Shown here one piece after another: positions 1 to 13,506 of a stretch of DNA of 64,000 nucleotides. Positions within the stretch are counted from its first letter, which is position 1. Each line of letters opens with the position of its first letter. The notes under the pieces were generated by a model that was given only the letters and a program-made list of their open reading frames with translations, was not told where the DNA came from and did no database searches. A program made the translations under genes and the position numbers. Origin of the DNA: Laccaria trichodermophora (taxonomy: Eukaryota; Basidiomycota; Agaricomycetes; Agaricales; Hydnangiaceae); the NCBI GenBank assembly GCA_018417955.1, contig JACTVC010000002.1, positions 2,356,001-2,420,000 of the forward strand, in the 5' to 3' direction.

Positions 1-443
1 TCCTCAGCCTTGCTCAGCTTACGTTTATTCGACGACGACGGAGTGACGTTGGCATAATTTGGTGGTAGAGGTTTTATCTCGGAAGCTTTCACTAGCTCGG
101 TGGTGTTATAGCCTTTAAACATGATGCTATAAACGCGATTCTCTGCTGCCCCTCCGATAGACGTGATTCGAGCTGGGTACCAAGCACCATCTCCAGAATA
201 CTTCGCCAAACATTCGTCTCCAGCAGACCAAGTATGGGAGGGAGTACTTATGGCAGCCTTGCGGTTGTCTGATTTCGAAGATGAGGCCGCTTCGGCCAGC
301 GCAAGTGCCTCCTGTGACAATTCAATGAGTTCTTTAAGTTGTGAACGCAATGAAGCGAGTTCAGCATTGGATGGGTCCGTGGATAACGCCAGTTCAACTT
401 GAGAGAGTTGGACTTGATAGGTCTCGAGATCGGTCTTATCCAT
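1..443 (-). CDS. SPF30/SMNDC1-like Tudor-domain splicing factor (3' end missing)
   Basis: The frame is open from ATG at 443 to the left edge (about 147 codons) with no stop, so the C-terminus lies outside the window. The N-terminus is a predicted helix starting MDKTDLETYQVQLSQVELAL. A Tudor domain follows at about residues 72-130, with the hallmark segments GDECLAKYSGDGAWYPARI and VYSIMFKGYNTTELV. It then enters a basic stretch (SSSNKRKLSKAE). This order matches the SPF30/SMNDC1 family, nuclear U2-associated splicing factors whose Tudor domain binds symmetric dimethylarginine on Sm proteins. No intron is needed in the visible part. The RIO2 stop lies 113 bp upstream on the same strand. Another Tudor/SMN-type protein is possible, but the helix-plus-Tudor order favours SPF30. 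Confidence 0.8.
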   Translation of the reverse strand, partial: MDKTDLETYQVQLSQVELALSTDPSNAELASLRSQLKELIELSQEALALAEAASSSKSDNRKAAISTPSHTWSAGDECLAKYSGDGAWYPARITSIGGAAENRVYSIMFKGYNTTELVKASEIKPLPPNYANVTPSSSNKRKLSKAE

Positions 444-556
444 TGAAGAAATGGTGGAAAAGGGTAATGACTGATAATGGCGGGTCGAAGGAGAGAGGAA
501 CGTGGGAAGTCACTTCAATGGCTACAATACAGCAATAGTACATACTAAAACATCTC

Positions 557-2411
<1,855 letters not shown>

Positions 2412-2544
2412 TGGGGGGTTTATGTATAGAGAGAAAAGGCGAAATTTCGCAAGTCCCAATGTCGTGCTTACATAATACTGTCACAGCTGTGTTTCCTCCC
2501 TCTTCACTTGTTCCGCTCAGGAAATACAGCTGAAGAACTGACAG

Positions 2545-3442
2545 ATGTCGGGAGCTCGCCTCGTTCACTCAGCCATCAAGGTATCCTCCATTTTTGAGGG
2601 TTTCTCATCAAATTATTGCTATATTGACCGAGGAGCAGGCTGCGTCTTCTGAACTTGCCGAATCGATTGGCGAGCAGCTGGCTTCACCGTGAATATCCTC
2701 GATTTAAAATGTAAGGGATCACTCACGCTATTTGTCAGATCAGCCACCACCGGTTTAGAATTGTGCATGCTGAGGATCTGTTGGAAAGCGAACGGAATGC
2801 GATCTGGATGATATTTGAAAGCAATATGCGAGCACTGTAGGCGCCGTCACCCTTGGTCCATTCAATCTCAACACTCAAGAGCTGGTAGCTATACCTCGTC
2901 GTCGTTTGGCTGGGATCCACGCGCGAAGTGGAAGGAGCTGTTTAATTCATTGTCTCGGTTTTACTTGGCGTATCAAGCTGCAGCCAGTGAACTCATCGGG
3001 TTCGCTATGTTCCGCTTTGAATATGAGGACCAGGAAAGCGTCCTATATTGGTACCCCTCCACTTCTCGAAGGAAACATGGGTGCTAATGGCACTCAAAGC
3101 TATGATCTTCAAATTACAAGAATTTTCCAGGGGACAGGACTTGGAAAAACTCTCATGCGACAACTAGCGAAGATTGGCTCTGCGTGGAAGATGGAGAAAG
3201 TCATGTTGACTGTTTTTAAAGGTAGTAACAAGCTGCTTCGTAGCAATTTTTCAGCTGACGTGGTGACAGCCAACACAAGAGCTTTCCAGTTCTACAATTC
3301 AACGGGGTAGGATCATTTTAAAATAAAAACCGGATAAGCGTGACTAAGTTCGTCTAGATTTGTGGTCGATTCCTGTTCACCCAGCTGCGCTGAAGATGGA
3401 TCTGACGTTGACTACGAAATCCTTTCTATGCGGCTTACGTAA
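2545..3442 (+). CDS. NAA40: N-alpha-acetyltransferase NAA40 (NatD, histone H4/H2A)
   Basis: NatD acetylates the N-terminal serine of histones H4 and H2A. The exons read MSGARLVHSAIK, then ESERNAIWMIFESNMRAL and YTSSSFGWDPRAKWKELF. Next come ELIGFAMFRFEYEDQESVLY and the acetyl-CoA loop DLQITRIFQGTGLGKTLM. KVMLTVFKANTRAFQFYNST and the C-terminus VDYEILSMRLT complete the NAA40 signature; this ending is specific to NatD within the GNAT superfamily. There are about six short introns. The stretch between the first exon and ESERNAIW (2580-2760) is the least certain part. The 5' end lies 133 bp from the divergent RIO2 start, so the two share a promoter region. Confidence 0.88.
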
Positions 3443-3535
3443 TTATGATGAATTTATAAATTTGAACATGCTTGGCTGCAGCGTTAATTCCGTGTTACAT
3501 AATTCCTTTTCACTGCACTTCTAGTTCTCACTTCC

Positions 3536-3971
3536 ATGCTCACCACCTCGACAACCTTCCGCGCTCTGCGCTCTATACAGCGCCTTCGAGGGGCACGTCT
3601 TGCGTCACACGAGGCTCCTCATTTTAACGAACCTTCTGGTTGGCTGTTCGGGGAAAAGGTAATTCCGCAATCATGCAGCAATGGATTAACGTCTGACCTC
3701 CGCCCAACATCAAGGCCCCTCCGCCAGGCCAAAAGCGAGTTAAAGAGGACTGGGAAAATGTCTGGTACTTTGGAATGTTTGGTTCAATGTTGTTCGCCAC
3801 GGTCTTGATATACTATAAACCGGACTCGAGGTCGGCCTGTTGGGTATCTCTCTACTCTGATAATCTAACAAGTGTTATCGCTTTCTCAGCATACAAACGT
3901 GGGCTCTCAAAGAAGCTAAGGAGAGGATGGAAGTCCGTGGCGAAAAATACCGATATGAACCGTCGTCATAA
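3536..3971 (+). CDS. NADH:ubiquinone oxidoreductase ESSS/NDUFB11 subunit (complex I)
   Basis: This is an accessory subunit of the membrane arm of mitochondrial complex I. The N-terminus, MLTTSTTFRALRSIQRLRGA, is Arg-rich and lacks acidic residues, as in a mitochondrial presequence. It continues with PHFNEPSGWLFGEK, then the family core APPPGQKRVKEDWENVWYFG. A single membrane span follows (MFGSMLFATVLIYY), and the end is SIQTWALKEAKERMEVRGEK. Two short introns (after FGEK and after KPDS) restore this reading frame. The length, about 105-110 residues, fits fungal ESSS proteins. The gene starts 93 bp after NAA40 on the same strand. A second complex I subunit, NDUFA5, lies at 50.7 kb. Confidence 0.9.
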
Positions 3972-4104
3972 AGATACGTTCTGTGCCATGATTACTCCAA
4001 TGCTATCTTAAATACCAAATTTATCGAAAATCTTTGAAGATTCCGGAAGGTGTTCCACTGTTCACATTCCCATTCTCGTGGACTATGTAATCCCGATCTA
4101 TTTC

Positions 4105-4856
4105 TCATGACTCGTAACTGGCGTGATATTTTTCTTCAGTTAGGAGTTTGTCCACCTGTGGGAGGTATAAGCTGCGTTTGCTGGGATAAGAGATTCTTCA
4201 TACCTCTGAAGGATCATGGAGTTTGATTTTGCAGAGCCAGCCTAGTCCATCACTAGTTCAAAACCTGCAAGTCATGGTTGGCTTGCGCGTACCTTTGTCC
4301 TCTGGAGATTTGTTCAACAACCCAGGTTCCGACGACAGCGTCTCGTTGATTTCTTCGATTATTCCCGACACAGGTGCGTACTAGGGGGGAAAAAATCAGG
4401 GCAAATCGAGCTCCCCGCCTGAGGTAAAACGCGACGTACGATATCGGAAGCAGCTTTTACGCTTTCCACGGCACCAATTTGGTCTGGAAGTTTACCATTC
4501 ACTATCGCACTCCTCAAGTCGTTTGGAGCCACGCACCTCCTTGTTTAACCTCGGTGCCCAATGAGGGGAGCTCCACAAAAACAACGTCCCCGAGGGAAGA
4601 CTGGGCGTGGTCCGTGATTGAGACAGTGCCAATGCCAGTAGAATCATCGAAAGTAACGGCTTCGTGTTCGTTTGTGTATCTTTTAGCTAAAGAACGAAAG
4701 GTGACTATGTCGCACGAGTAAGGACCAAGTCAACCGATACTTACTAACGAGAGTTCGCAAATTCTGTGGCCTAGCCCAAGCCCCGGACATAGACGATTGG
4801 CGTAAGAGAATGCTTGAGTGCCGCGAACGGGTTGCTGCTCTCAAGATGGACTGCAT
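4105..4856 (-). CDS. Glycine cleavage system H protein, mitochondrial
   Basis: The H protein carries the lipoyl arm that shuttles the aminomethyl group between the P, T and L proteins of glycine decarboxylase in the mitochondrial matrix. The N-terminus, MQSILRAATRSRHSSILLRQ, is a clear Arg/Ser-rich presequence. It continues TKRYTNEHEAVTFDDSTGIG, then SITDHAQSSLGDVVFVELP. The lipoyl-lysine motif is IGAVESVKAASDI, followed by YAPVSGIIEEINETL, and it ends LLTEEKYHASYES. About four introns of usual size join these pieces with GT donors. Its start lies 235 bp downstream of the stop of the same-strand EF-Tu gene. Confidence 0.92.
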
Positions 4857-5091
4857 TGTGAGCGAAGAGACGGAAGAACGAGGAACGGTTACGCGCGCAA
4901 ATAAAAATCTGAACGTGAATGTCACTCAGGGTCCACTCTAAGCATTTCCTCTTTTGGTTAGACGGAAAAAGTCTGCTTACAAATCTACCTATGGCACTAT
5001 TATTATTCCAGCGGGGGCGTACTTTTATTAGTTCTAAGAGTTGGGATGGACAGCGATTGGCAAATAAAAAAAGCAAAAAGGTCTCCCTGCT

Positions 5092-7139
5092 TTACTCAAG
5101 AATCTTGGTAACAATTCCGGTCCCAACTAAAAACGAAAACTATCAGGAGAAGTCCCAGAAAAAACTGGTAGATCCGCACTTGTTTTATGTGCCTCGCGAA
5201 GAGTAAATCTATGATGCGCTATGATCAGAAATGGCAAATATGATCGAGAAACTAGAACTAACCGAGTTCCTTCTTCCAACGCAACGTCGAAGTAAAGGTC
5301 GCACACAAGCTGAACGTTGTCACCGGGCATGACCTTCAAAGTGTTAATTGAATATATGGTTTGGCAAGAACCCAAAATACCATTTTCTCAGCAGCATCAG
5401 GCGTGCCCTCAGGAAACGTAAGAGCAACAGTTATATCGGCCGTTCGGATGAAGCACTGAGGCCTATAGTTGCTCATGAAGGGCGTATAACGACCACCTAC
5501 CGAGACTTCAATCTGGGCTCGTCAGCGGAGTGGATTAGAATTCACCTTCGTCTTTGGTCAATACCTGAAATTTCAAAATCAGCGGGGTTCAGCTAATCAC
5601 AATTGTGACGTACGTAGATCTGGGCCAGGAACTTCTTTGCAGCTTTAACTGAACCGGGAGCAGCCAAAACGTGACCACGACGAATTTGTTCGCGCTTTAT
5701 ACCACGGAGGAGAGCACCCATGTTGTCCCCAGCTTCAGCCTAAGTTAATGCGTAAGAGAGTTCCATGCGATGGTGGCATCTGAACATACTCGGTCCAGTT
5801 CTTTGTGGAACATTTCTATGCAAAGCTTCAATTGGTGAGGCGGAACTATAGAGAGAAAAGCCCTCACCGATTCCGGTCAGCGTAGTCTTGAAGTTGGCAC
5901 CAAAACCGACAACTTCTACGTCACTGCCCTTCAGAGCGATTCCGCGTTCAACCTGTAGCATGTTCGCGTTACAAGAGCAAAATGCCAAAAAAGCGTTGTA
6001 CTTACACGACCGGTTGCAACAGTACCACGTCCGGAAATCGAGAATACGTCTGCTCATGGTTAGGTTCAACAAGCAATAAAGGAGGTCTATCCGAACCTTC
6101 TATGGGCATCAAAAAAGGCTTCTCGAGGTCACCTGGAGTGATGGTAAACGCGAATAGAATGACAATGTGGAGGGAAGTACATACGAAGAGGGAGTTCGAG
6201 CCATTCATCACAAGCTTTGACCAATTCCTGAATCTTCGTGGCGCCTATGTCGTCGTTGCGGCCTTCCAGTGCAGCCAAAGCCGATCCCATGATGATTGGA
6301 GTTGATTCGCCGTCAAAGTTATATGTGGTCAAGAGGTCGCGCATCTCCATATCCACAAGTTCAAGCATTTCAGGATCCGAGATTTGATCAACTTTGTTGA
6401 TGAAAACAACCAGCCGTTTTATGCCAACCTGACGCGCCAATAGCAAATGTTCACGAGTCTGAGGCATTTGGCCATCAGTGGCCGAAACAACGATGATAGC
6501 GCCGTCCATTTGTGCGGCGCCGGTAATCATGTTTTTGATGTCTTGACTGAGATCAGGCAATCTGGACGAGAAGTAGAGGCAAAATAAACCCACAATCAGC
6601 GTGACCCGGGCAATCAATGTGACCGTAGTGGCGCGTCGCTGTCTCGTATTCAACGTGAGCAGAGTTGATGGTGATACCTCGAGCTTTCTCTTCTGGGGCC
6701 TTGTCGATCTGGCTGTAGTCGGTAAACTTTGCTCCACCCTGTGTAGAAAGAACCTTGGTAATGGCGGCGGTCAATGTTGTTTTCCCGTGATCGACATGGC
6801 CTGTTTTGTAGGGGAGATTAGCCAGCAGAATGAGGAAGTAAGGCATGGAAACGAGCCAATGGTCCCAATGTTCATATGAGGCTTGGACCGCGAAAATTGT
6901 TCTGCATAGCCTCTGCAACGAGCTGCTATATTGTTAGAAGTGAATGGAGGCCACGCAGCATACGAGCGCACCAAAGCTGGGAATACCCGACCTGGGGCTA
7001 CGTTGACAAGCCAACAGCAAGGATGCTGGGTAGAAAAGAATAGTTTAGCGGAGAAATTTTCACAGCAAGGGGAATACTACTCACAACGTGCCGCGGTTAA
7101 ACCACGAGATACAGCTTTGCAAGTTGCGAGAGGCAACAT
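5092..7139 (-). CDS. TUF1: Mitochondrial translation elongation factor Tu
   Basis: This GTPase delivers aminoacyl-tRNA to mitochondrial ribosomes. With two small introns removed, the N-terminus is a basic presequence ([18 protein letters not shown]...). The G domain begins [19 protein letters not shown], followed by [38 protein letters not shown] and [13 protein letters not shown]. Domains 2 and 3 include [43 protein letters not shown] and the terminal [10 protein letters not shown]. All five G motifs are visible and it is full length. The intron splitting IG|HVDHGK (6856-6801) appears to use a GC donor. The 5' end faces PEX14 across a 163-bp promoter with TTAGGG-like repeats. Confidence 0.95.
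6801..6856 (-). other. Probable GC-AG intron in mitochondrial EF-Tu (56 bp)
   Basis: The P-loop IGHVDHGKT is only continuous if the exon ends ACCATTG at 6857 and the next begins GCCATGTCG at 6800. The intron then starts GCTCGT and ends AAACAG. This donor is weak even for a GC intron. A GT three bases later cannot keep the frame. Confidence 0.65.
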
Positions 7140-7302
7140 ATTCAGTGGAAGACAAACTTGATTCAATCCAGCAAAATTCGTGACAAGTGGCACACGGCAA
7201 CGTCCGAACGCACCTGGTTAGGGTTGGCCTCATTAGGGTTGGCCTTAGGTTAGGGTCCCGGCTCTCGGTTATTGCCAAGTTCGTTCAAGGCTTCTCTTCA
7301 CT
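7140..7302. promoter_or_regulatory. Divergent TUF1/PEX14 promoter with telobox-like TTAGGG cluster
   Basis: This 163-bp gap separates two start codons that point away from each other. It carries TTAGGGTT at 7218-7225 and again at 7233-7240, and TTAGGTTAGGGT at 7245-7256: three copies in about 40 bp on one strand. TTAGGG is the telomere unit of many basidiomycetes. In other eukaryotes the internal form (telobox) is bound by Tbf1/TRF-like factors at translation-related promoters. A regulatory role here is inference. Confidence 0.55.
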
Positions 7303-8374
7303 ATGGACCGTCAGGAGCTTATTCGCAATGCCGTCGCCTTCCTTGTCGATCCAAAGGTATTGTGGGCTCAAAACCCTTCATACCATTCTTTCACTAACCC
7401 TGCTCACAGGCACAAGCCTCCCCTTTCACCCAGAGGATTCAGTTTCTTGAGGCAAAAGGATTAACTCCGCCAGAAATTGAGCTTGCAATGAAGCAGGCAT
7501 CTGTCACCACCGCAGGCCCATCTCAACAAGTTCCCTATCCCTATAGTCGTCAGCAATTCCCTTCTCAATCCCGTTGGGACTGGCGAGATTATTTTGTCAG
7601 CTGATCTCAACGACCAGCGAAACATGTGCTAAAGTTTGGAATTAGATTACGGCGGTCGTGTCAGGCGCAATAACTTATAGCGCAGTTGCACTCTTTAAGG
7701 TATGTGGGCTCTCCGCGTTCTTCCCTCGACTGAATTTTAAACGCAGAAATATCTCTCCCCACACTTGCAACCCCCGAACTCTTCAGCGTATGAGGAAGAT
7801 CGAGATGCTCTCACTGCGCAATTTGACGCTGCGGAAGCCCTCTTGAAGGAGATACAGAATGAAACCGCTGCCGTTCGAGCTGCTGTGGAAGAACAAAAAG
7901 ACAAGATCGACCAAACAACGGAGGACGTAAAAGCTGTCGTGTCTGAAATGCGTGAAGGAGAACTTAAGACTCGAGACGAAATGCGTGAAATACGGGAAGA
8001 AATCACCAATGTGCGGGAGATGCTCCCAAAGGTGGGCCGCCGCCCTTTCTTTGTGTATCCTTCATAATTTTCTGGGCCAGATGATTGAGAAAAACAAAGA
8101 GAGCCAGACACAGTCTTTGGCTGAGCTGCAACAAGAACTCAAGTCTCTGAAAGCGTTGCTTTTAAGCCGCGGGCCTGGTCTCTCGGGCACTCCCGCGTCG
8201 CCGTTACCGACGCTGGGCCGACCAGCGATACCAGCGTGGCAGTTGGCGAGCCCTCCCAAAGCCAGTGATGTTGAAAGTTCATCGACTTCACTGGGTACGA
8301 TATCTTCATCTGTGCCTTCCATCAATGGGAAGGGCAAGGAAAGCGAGGGCCCAGAAAGCTCTGTGGAATCGTAG
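7303..8374 (+). CDS. PEX14: Peroxisomal docking protein PEX14
   Basis: PEX14 docks the PEX5 and PEX7 receptors at the peroxisomal membrane for matrix-protein import. The N-terminal PEX5-binding domain reads MDRQELIRNAVAFLVDPK, then FTQRIQFLEAKGLTPPEIEL. A membrane segment (AVVSGAITYSAVALFKKYL) follows, then a long charged coiled coil (EEDRDALTAQFDAAEALLKE; DKIDQTTEDVKAVVSEM). The C-terminus is Ser/Pro-rich and ends GPESSVES. Four or so short introns; the one after VDPK is typical (GTATTG...CACAG). The length, about 300 residues, fits fungal PEX14. Confidence 0.93.
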
Positions 8375-8531
8375 ACTGTATACTTGATTCACTTTATGTT
8401 ACTTGGATGTGATTATAATTGGCCTACAATGAAAGCAGCTTCCCACGGGTACTTTGAATACAACGTCAGTAACTTGTTGGTAACTTGTAAGGACCCGCCT
8501 CACCTCCACAAAGCGCACCTTAGCGAATGTC

Positions 8532-11488
8532 ATGTTCAGCCAATTTCGTCAAGCTGTCGAACAGCTAGCGCAACAAGTTCCCCATGATATTCCATCGCCG
8601 GAGGACCAGCGTGACGGCGCATCGCGTCCTCGCTCTCTGGATTCACAGCCAACGCGTTCTGCAACACCATTATCTTCGGGACAATTGGCAGAGTCTGCAC
8701 TATCTTCTCTACGCAAGTCTCTGGCCTCCCAACGATCCGGAAGTCCAGCCGGACGCACAGGGAGCCCATCGTCTTTGCCCGAGAGTAGGACATCAAAAGG
8801 CAATCTAGAAGAAAGGTTACGTAGAGCCACCTTTGCCATCGGAGAAGCCTCCGGCCCCTCCACTGCACAACCTTCCGCAAGAGCTTCACCATCATCTACG
8901 CCACGCACAATAGTTGAACGTCACCCGCTATCACCTTCCTCTACACCGCTTCCTGATTCTCCCCTGCTTACCCCTTCTACCGAAGACACCTTTCAACTCG
9001 AGCCTGCGCCCATGTCTCCACCTTCTTTAACCCTTTTGAATTCAGAGGCCCCCCCTTCACAGCATACAAAGTTGAAGGAACTCAATGGCGAAAATCTTAT
9101 GTCGCCTGAAGCAATCTCCTTGCTCGACGGCGAATCTATTAACTTTGACCATTCCAATATACCCGATTCCAGCCAGGATACCCTCCCATCGAAGGAGAAT
9201 CGCGCAGATGACAAGGAGAGTGACCAAGTTGGGGGTCCACCACTTGAAGAGGAAGAGCAACCGACCTCACAAAACTCTCCAGGTACGAATGTGGAAGATC
9301 TTCAAGAACGACTTCGACAAGTAGAGCAACGGTTTTCGGGTGTGTCCTCAACTTCATGCTCCAGCTGTCTCTGTCTTTAACCTCGTCGAAGATGTTTCGA
9401 CATCCTTTAAACGGCTACAAGCGGAAAAATTAGCTGCGGATCTTGTACTTCGTGACTTGACATCATTGCATAGCATACAAGATACTGCTGCATTACGGGA
9501 TTACCTGCAAAACACTAATACAAAGGTGGAGGTTAGAATTCTATGATGGTTGGCTTTCGTATATATCCTGATATGGGTGATGCAGCATTATAGGAGTGAA
9601 GTTCAAGGCCTGAATAAGAGATTGGAAAGTGAGTTCGACGTGATTTTCTCTTTTTCACGCTCATTTGGTATCTCAGGTCATGATGGGCGTCTGCAGCAAC
9701 TTCAAGACACCCATCAATTGCAGTCAACCTCCCAGTCGGAGCAAATAAACAAACTCAAAACGCAGCTGAGTGAGACTGAAGCACTTTTTCAGGCTTCTCA
9801 GAGTTCGAACACTCAGGCGGAGGAAACGGCAGCCACTCAAAGGTCCGAGGTTGACCGCCTTGTGCAAGAGTGTGAGCGGTTCAAGACTCTGGCCAAGGAG
9901 GAGGAAGAGAAGCGAGTGAAGGCAATAAGCCTTCTGAAAACTCTGAGACAGAAACTTGTCAAGGCGGAGAAGGAGAAGGAAGACGCTTTAAAAGAAGCAG
10001 CCTTTTCCAGAGAGAAAGAGAAGGGCGAAAAGGACAAGGAACATATTGAGAGCGCTCGGTTGCATCAAGAGATCGAGGCTCTGAACAAGGAAAGGGAGAA
10101 AGTCATATCAATTTTGAAAGGTCAGTATGAAAGGGACACTTCCAGCCTGAAAGATCGTTTCGAGAAAGAACTCTCTGCCGTGCGGGGTCAATTAGAGCTA
10201 GAAATAGCTACATCCAAGGTAAATGGTGAAAACGAATTTCTGTGATTCCTTAGTTGATCATGGCCTGCAGAGTATGCACCTCAAAGAATTGTCGTCGAAG
10301 AACTCGCAAATATCAACCCTGGAGAATTCGCTCAACAATACAACGAGGGACAAGAATGCCTTCTTTGATCAACTTCAACTACGACAAGCTGAACTAGAGT
10401 CAGCGCACACGCATCTCGAGTCCCTCCAACACCAAAACACCGAGTTCCAGTTTCAGCTAAGGGAGTCAAATGATCGCCTCGCACTGCTAAGAGAGGAATA
10501 TGCAGAATTACAGCGCGAGCAAGAGGCAACGGCGAGGCAGCATGATCCCGTCACTCCCGCTGGCGATGTTGCGCACCTGATATCTGCAGTTGAAGCCAAG
10601 TGCGAAGTAAAGATCTCGGAGCTAAAGCGAAATCTTATTACACTTGAAAAGGAACGGAATGAAGCCGAGGGAGATTGGAGTCGAAAGCTCAGAGAAAAAG
10701 GCAAGGAACTGGATGAACTTAAACGCGTCCTGGGCTCTGCGGCCAAAACGCGAGAGACCGACGAAGGCGTGGCCTCCGAACTCCGTGCAGAGGCGTCGCA
10801 CGCGAAGGAGGTGGCCAGAGTCTTGCGGCAACAAGTGTCCGAACTGTCCCTTCTCCAAGATCAATTGAGCGAGCTCAAGGTGAGTGGTTTGATCTGTCAA
10901 TTTAGGTCGCTATCGTAATTTCCGAGGACTAGAAATCGGCGAAGGAGCGTGAGACGGAGTTTGCCCTCAAGATCGGCAATTTGGAGCGCCAGGTTGAGGA
11001 GGGGCAGAACCGCGATGCTCAACTTCGGCAGAATAACAAGGTAGGCATAACTTTTTACGCATGCTTCATAAAATATGAATTCGTTTTCAGACCCTACGAG
11101 AGGAGCTGCGCAAGGTTCAGTCATCTGCAGCGCTACTCGAACGACAACGAAACCCCGGAGTGGGATACTGGACTACACGTGGTAACCCAGAAAACAGTCC
11201 CGCCGAATCACGGAATTCTTTCTCCCCCACTCCGACAGAGTCTCCTTCGCGTATCGCGTCACCTGCACCGAGCTCGACTAAGAACGAGGAAGAAGTCAAT
11301 CTTGAGTATTTACGGAATGTCATTCTCCAGTTCCTAGAGCACAAGGAAATGAGGGTAAGCATCTGAATTGCCTCTCACGAGCATCACAATGATCATTTTG
11401 GTGCAACCAGCCAAACCTTGTAAAAGTATTGTCCATCATCTTGCATTTTACCCCACAAGAGACCCGGAGGCTTATAGCCAAGGTGTAA
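8532..11488 (+). CDS. GRIP-domain golgin (IMH1-type Golgi coiled-coil tether)
   Basis: This is a trans-Golgi tether recruited by ARL1 through a C-terminal GRIP domain. It starts MFSQFRQAVEQLAQQVPHDI, followed by a Ser/Pro-rich disordered part to about residue 250. A very long coiled coil then runs over most of the protein (for example EEEKRVKAISLLKTLRQKL). The last exons encode the GRIP domain: NLEYLRNVILQFLEHKEMR joined to PNLVKVLSIILHFTPQETRR and a short tail. The conserved tyrosine that contacts ARL1 is in EYLRN. About seven introns. The gene begins 157 bp after PEX14 and converges on PIL1, whose stop is 107 bp away. The exact internal splice pattern between 9330 and 9620 is less certain. 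Confidence 0.9.
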
Positions 11489-11595
11489 ACTGTCACACTC
11501 GTTGAATTCCAATACCAATATTTGTTCCTCCGGGTTGATCATCCGATACAGTACATTATACAGATGGTAACATTCCAAATTTAAAAAGGAGGAAT

Positions 11596-13381
11596 TTACT
11601 GCGAACCAGGTTCTTGATAAGGAGGCAGATCCTCATCAGCTCCATCCTTCTTTGGGGGCCCTGCTTGACTCGAACCTACCTGCAAAAAGCTCTCCCGTTC
11701 CTCTCGCTCGAGCCGTTTCTTTTCTTCCTCCGCGCTCTCATGAGGTGCCGCAGCTGCTTGAGGAGTGGCCGTCGACGCAGCTGAGGCAACAGCGGAATCA
11801 TGCAGGGTATACGCAGCCGCCAGCCTCTTTTTCTCCTCCTCTGCAGACTCAAGTTTCTGAGAACTTGCGACGTTGGAGGCTGGGGGTTCACCATATGCAG
11901 GTATTTGCGACTCATTGCCAGGTAGACCTCCACTTCGCGGGCCAGCGAGAGAAGACGCTCCCCTAATATCGTGCAGCGAACCGCTAGCTGGTCCGGGTCC
12001 AGATGGCCCAGCAGACACGGGAACGCCAGTCTCTGCAACGGTCGGGATGATTGTTGGGACAGTATCGCCAGAGTCCAACGCGATCGGGGTGGTGGCTGCA
12101 TTCACAACGGCGGGAATTGGTGACGGTGACTGGTTAAGTGTAAGCGGGTTAATAGGTGGCGACACTGCCTGCTCAGGAGGGGAGGTCTGTTCTGTCGGGG
12201 GAACCTGGGCAAGAGGTTGGCTGACAACTGGGGGTGTGGTTGGGATGCTCGATTGGAGACTTGAGCTGTCCGTGCTGATACTCGACAGCTCGCTGGCATG
12301 ACTTTCCCCGAAGCTGCGGGTGTCTGAGCGGCTGAGATCAGAACCAGCTACTTGAAAGGGGAGATTGATGTGCCCTGTTTTGTAGTTGTCTAAAGCACGC
12401 TGGAGGGATGCGCGAGCTGCTCCTGTTGCTTGAGCACCTGTGTACGGACTGGCCGGGTTTGGTGGCAACGTAGGCAGTGCTGCGATGATTGGTGTTGCTG
12501 TTTGGGAGAGGAGGACCAACTTCTCGCCGTACTGGAGGGCATGCAATCACAAATGTTATTCTTGGATAAATAAATAAAACCTACCTCACGAAGAGCTTCC
12601 CATTTGAGTCGCTCGCTTTCCCTAACCGCTTTGCGCTTCAAAAGCTCGATTTCTCGTTCCAGCGGTAAATCGTCCTGTTCAGCTTTCTTCAGTTGAGCCC
12701 TGAGATCGGAAATGGTTTTCTCCGTGCCCTTCTGCTGGGCATGCTCGAGACGACCGATCTGATTCTGCATCCCAGCACGGATATTCCGACGTGGTAGAAG
12801 GACTGCTTCAGCATCTCGAAGGGCCTTCATGGAAGCCCTGGCGGAATCAAGCTTGATGGCGAGTGAACTAGCGAGGGATCCCTGAACAAAGTTTAGATAC
12901 GCAAGTCTGTCGGTCACTTGATATAGGCTGAGGTTGATATTCGAGAGGAACATGGGATAACTTGCCATCTTTCAAATCCTCTGCTTCAGATTGACCCCAG
13001 GTATACAGCTCTTTGCTTTGAGCCTTTGAGTCGCGCGAAACGCTATCGAAGTCGATCGCAACACCTTTTTCCGCAGTAATGACCTTCTGGACCGGAGAGG
13101 TAGTCCTAGATAAGATAAACTAAGAAATATCACAAAGAAATATGGACGCCAACTTACGAATACTGCTGCTGCAGGGAGCGAAGTTGATGCTGAATTGCGT
13201 CGAATGTGTGTGATTTATGACCGCCTTGCGCAGCAGAATCGTTGGCAGATGGTTGATTGGCGGCATCTGGGCTGGTTGGGCGTGATGAAAGATTAGCTGG
13301 AAGATGACCAGCGAGTGGCGAGGCGTTGATTGCAGACTGAGCCTTGTCAGCGAAGGAGGCCAAAAAACTGGGAACAGGCAT
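11596..13381 (-). CDS. PIL1: Eisosome core component PIL1/LSP1 (BAR domain)
   Basis: PIL1-type BAR proteins assemble under the plasma membrane and shape eisosome furrows. The N-terminus is MPVPSFLASFADKAQSAINA. The BAR region includes KVITAEKGVAIDFDSVSRDS, YTWGQSEAEDLKDVTDRLAY, LNFVQGSLASSLAIKLDSAR and ERLKWEALREYGEKLVLLS. The C-terminal 250 or so residues are a low-complexity Ser/Pro/Thr-rich tail ending EDLPPYQEPGSQ; yeast PIL1 is 339 residues with a much shorter tail. The intron inside EDLKD|VTDRLAY (12965-12917) appears to start with GC. eIF4E lies upstream on the same strand (125-bp gap). The SUR7/PalI protein at 57-58 kb is functionally related but not adjacent. Confidence 0.93.
12917..12965 (-). 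other. GC-AG intron in PIL1 (49 bp)
   Basis: The exon ends AAAGATG at 12966 and the next begins TGACCGAC at 12916, giving KDVTDRLAY. The removed piece begins GCAAGT, the classical consensus for GC donors, and ends TATCAAG. Confidence 0.75.
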
Positions 13382-13506
13382 TGTGGAGAGGAAGAAAGGT
13401 ATAAATGATTGATATCTGGGAAAGATAACAGCTCTTATAAGCGACCCTAAAAGTAGATGATGTCATAACATAGCTCCTAGCAGACAACCATACACAAAAT
13501 ACAACA

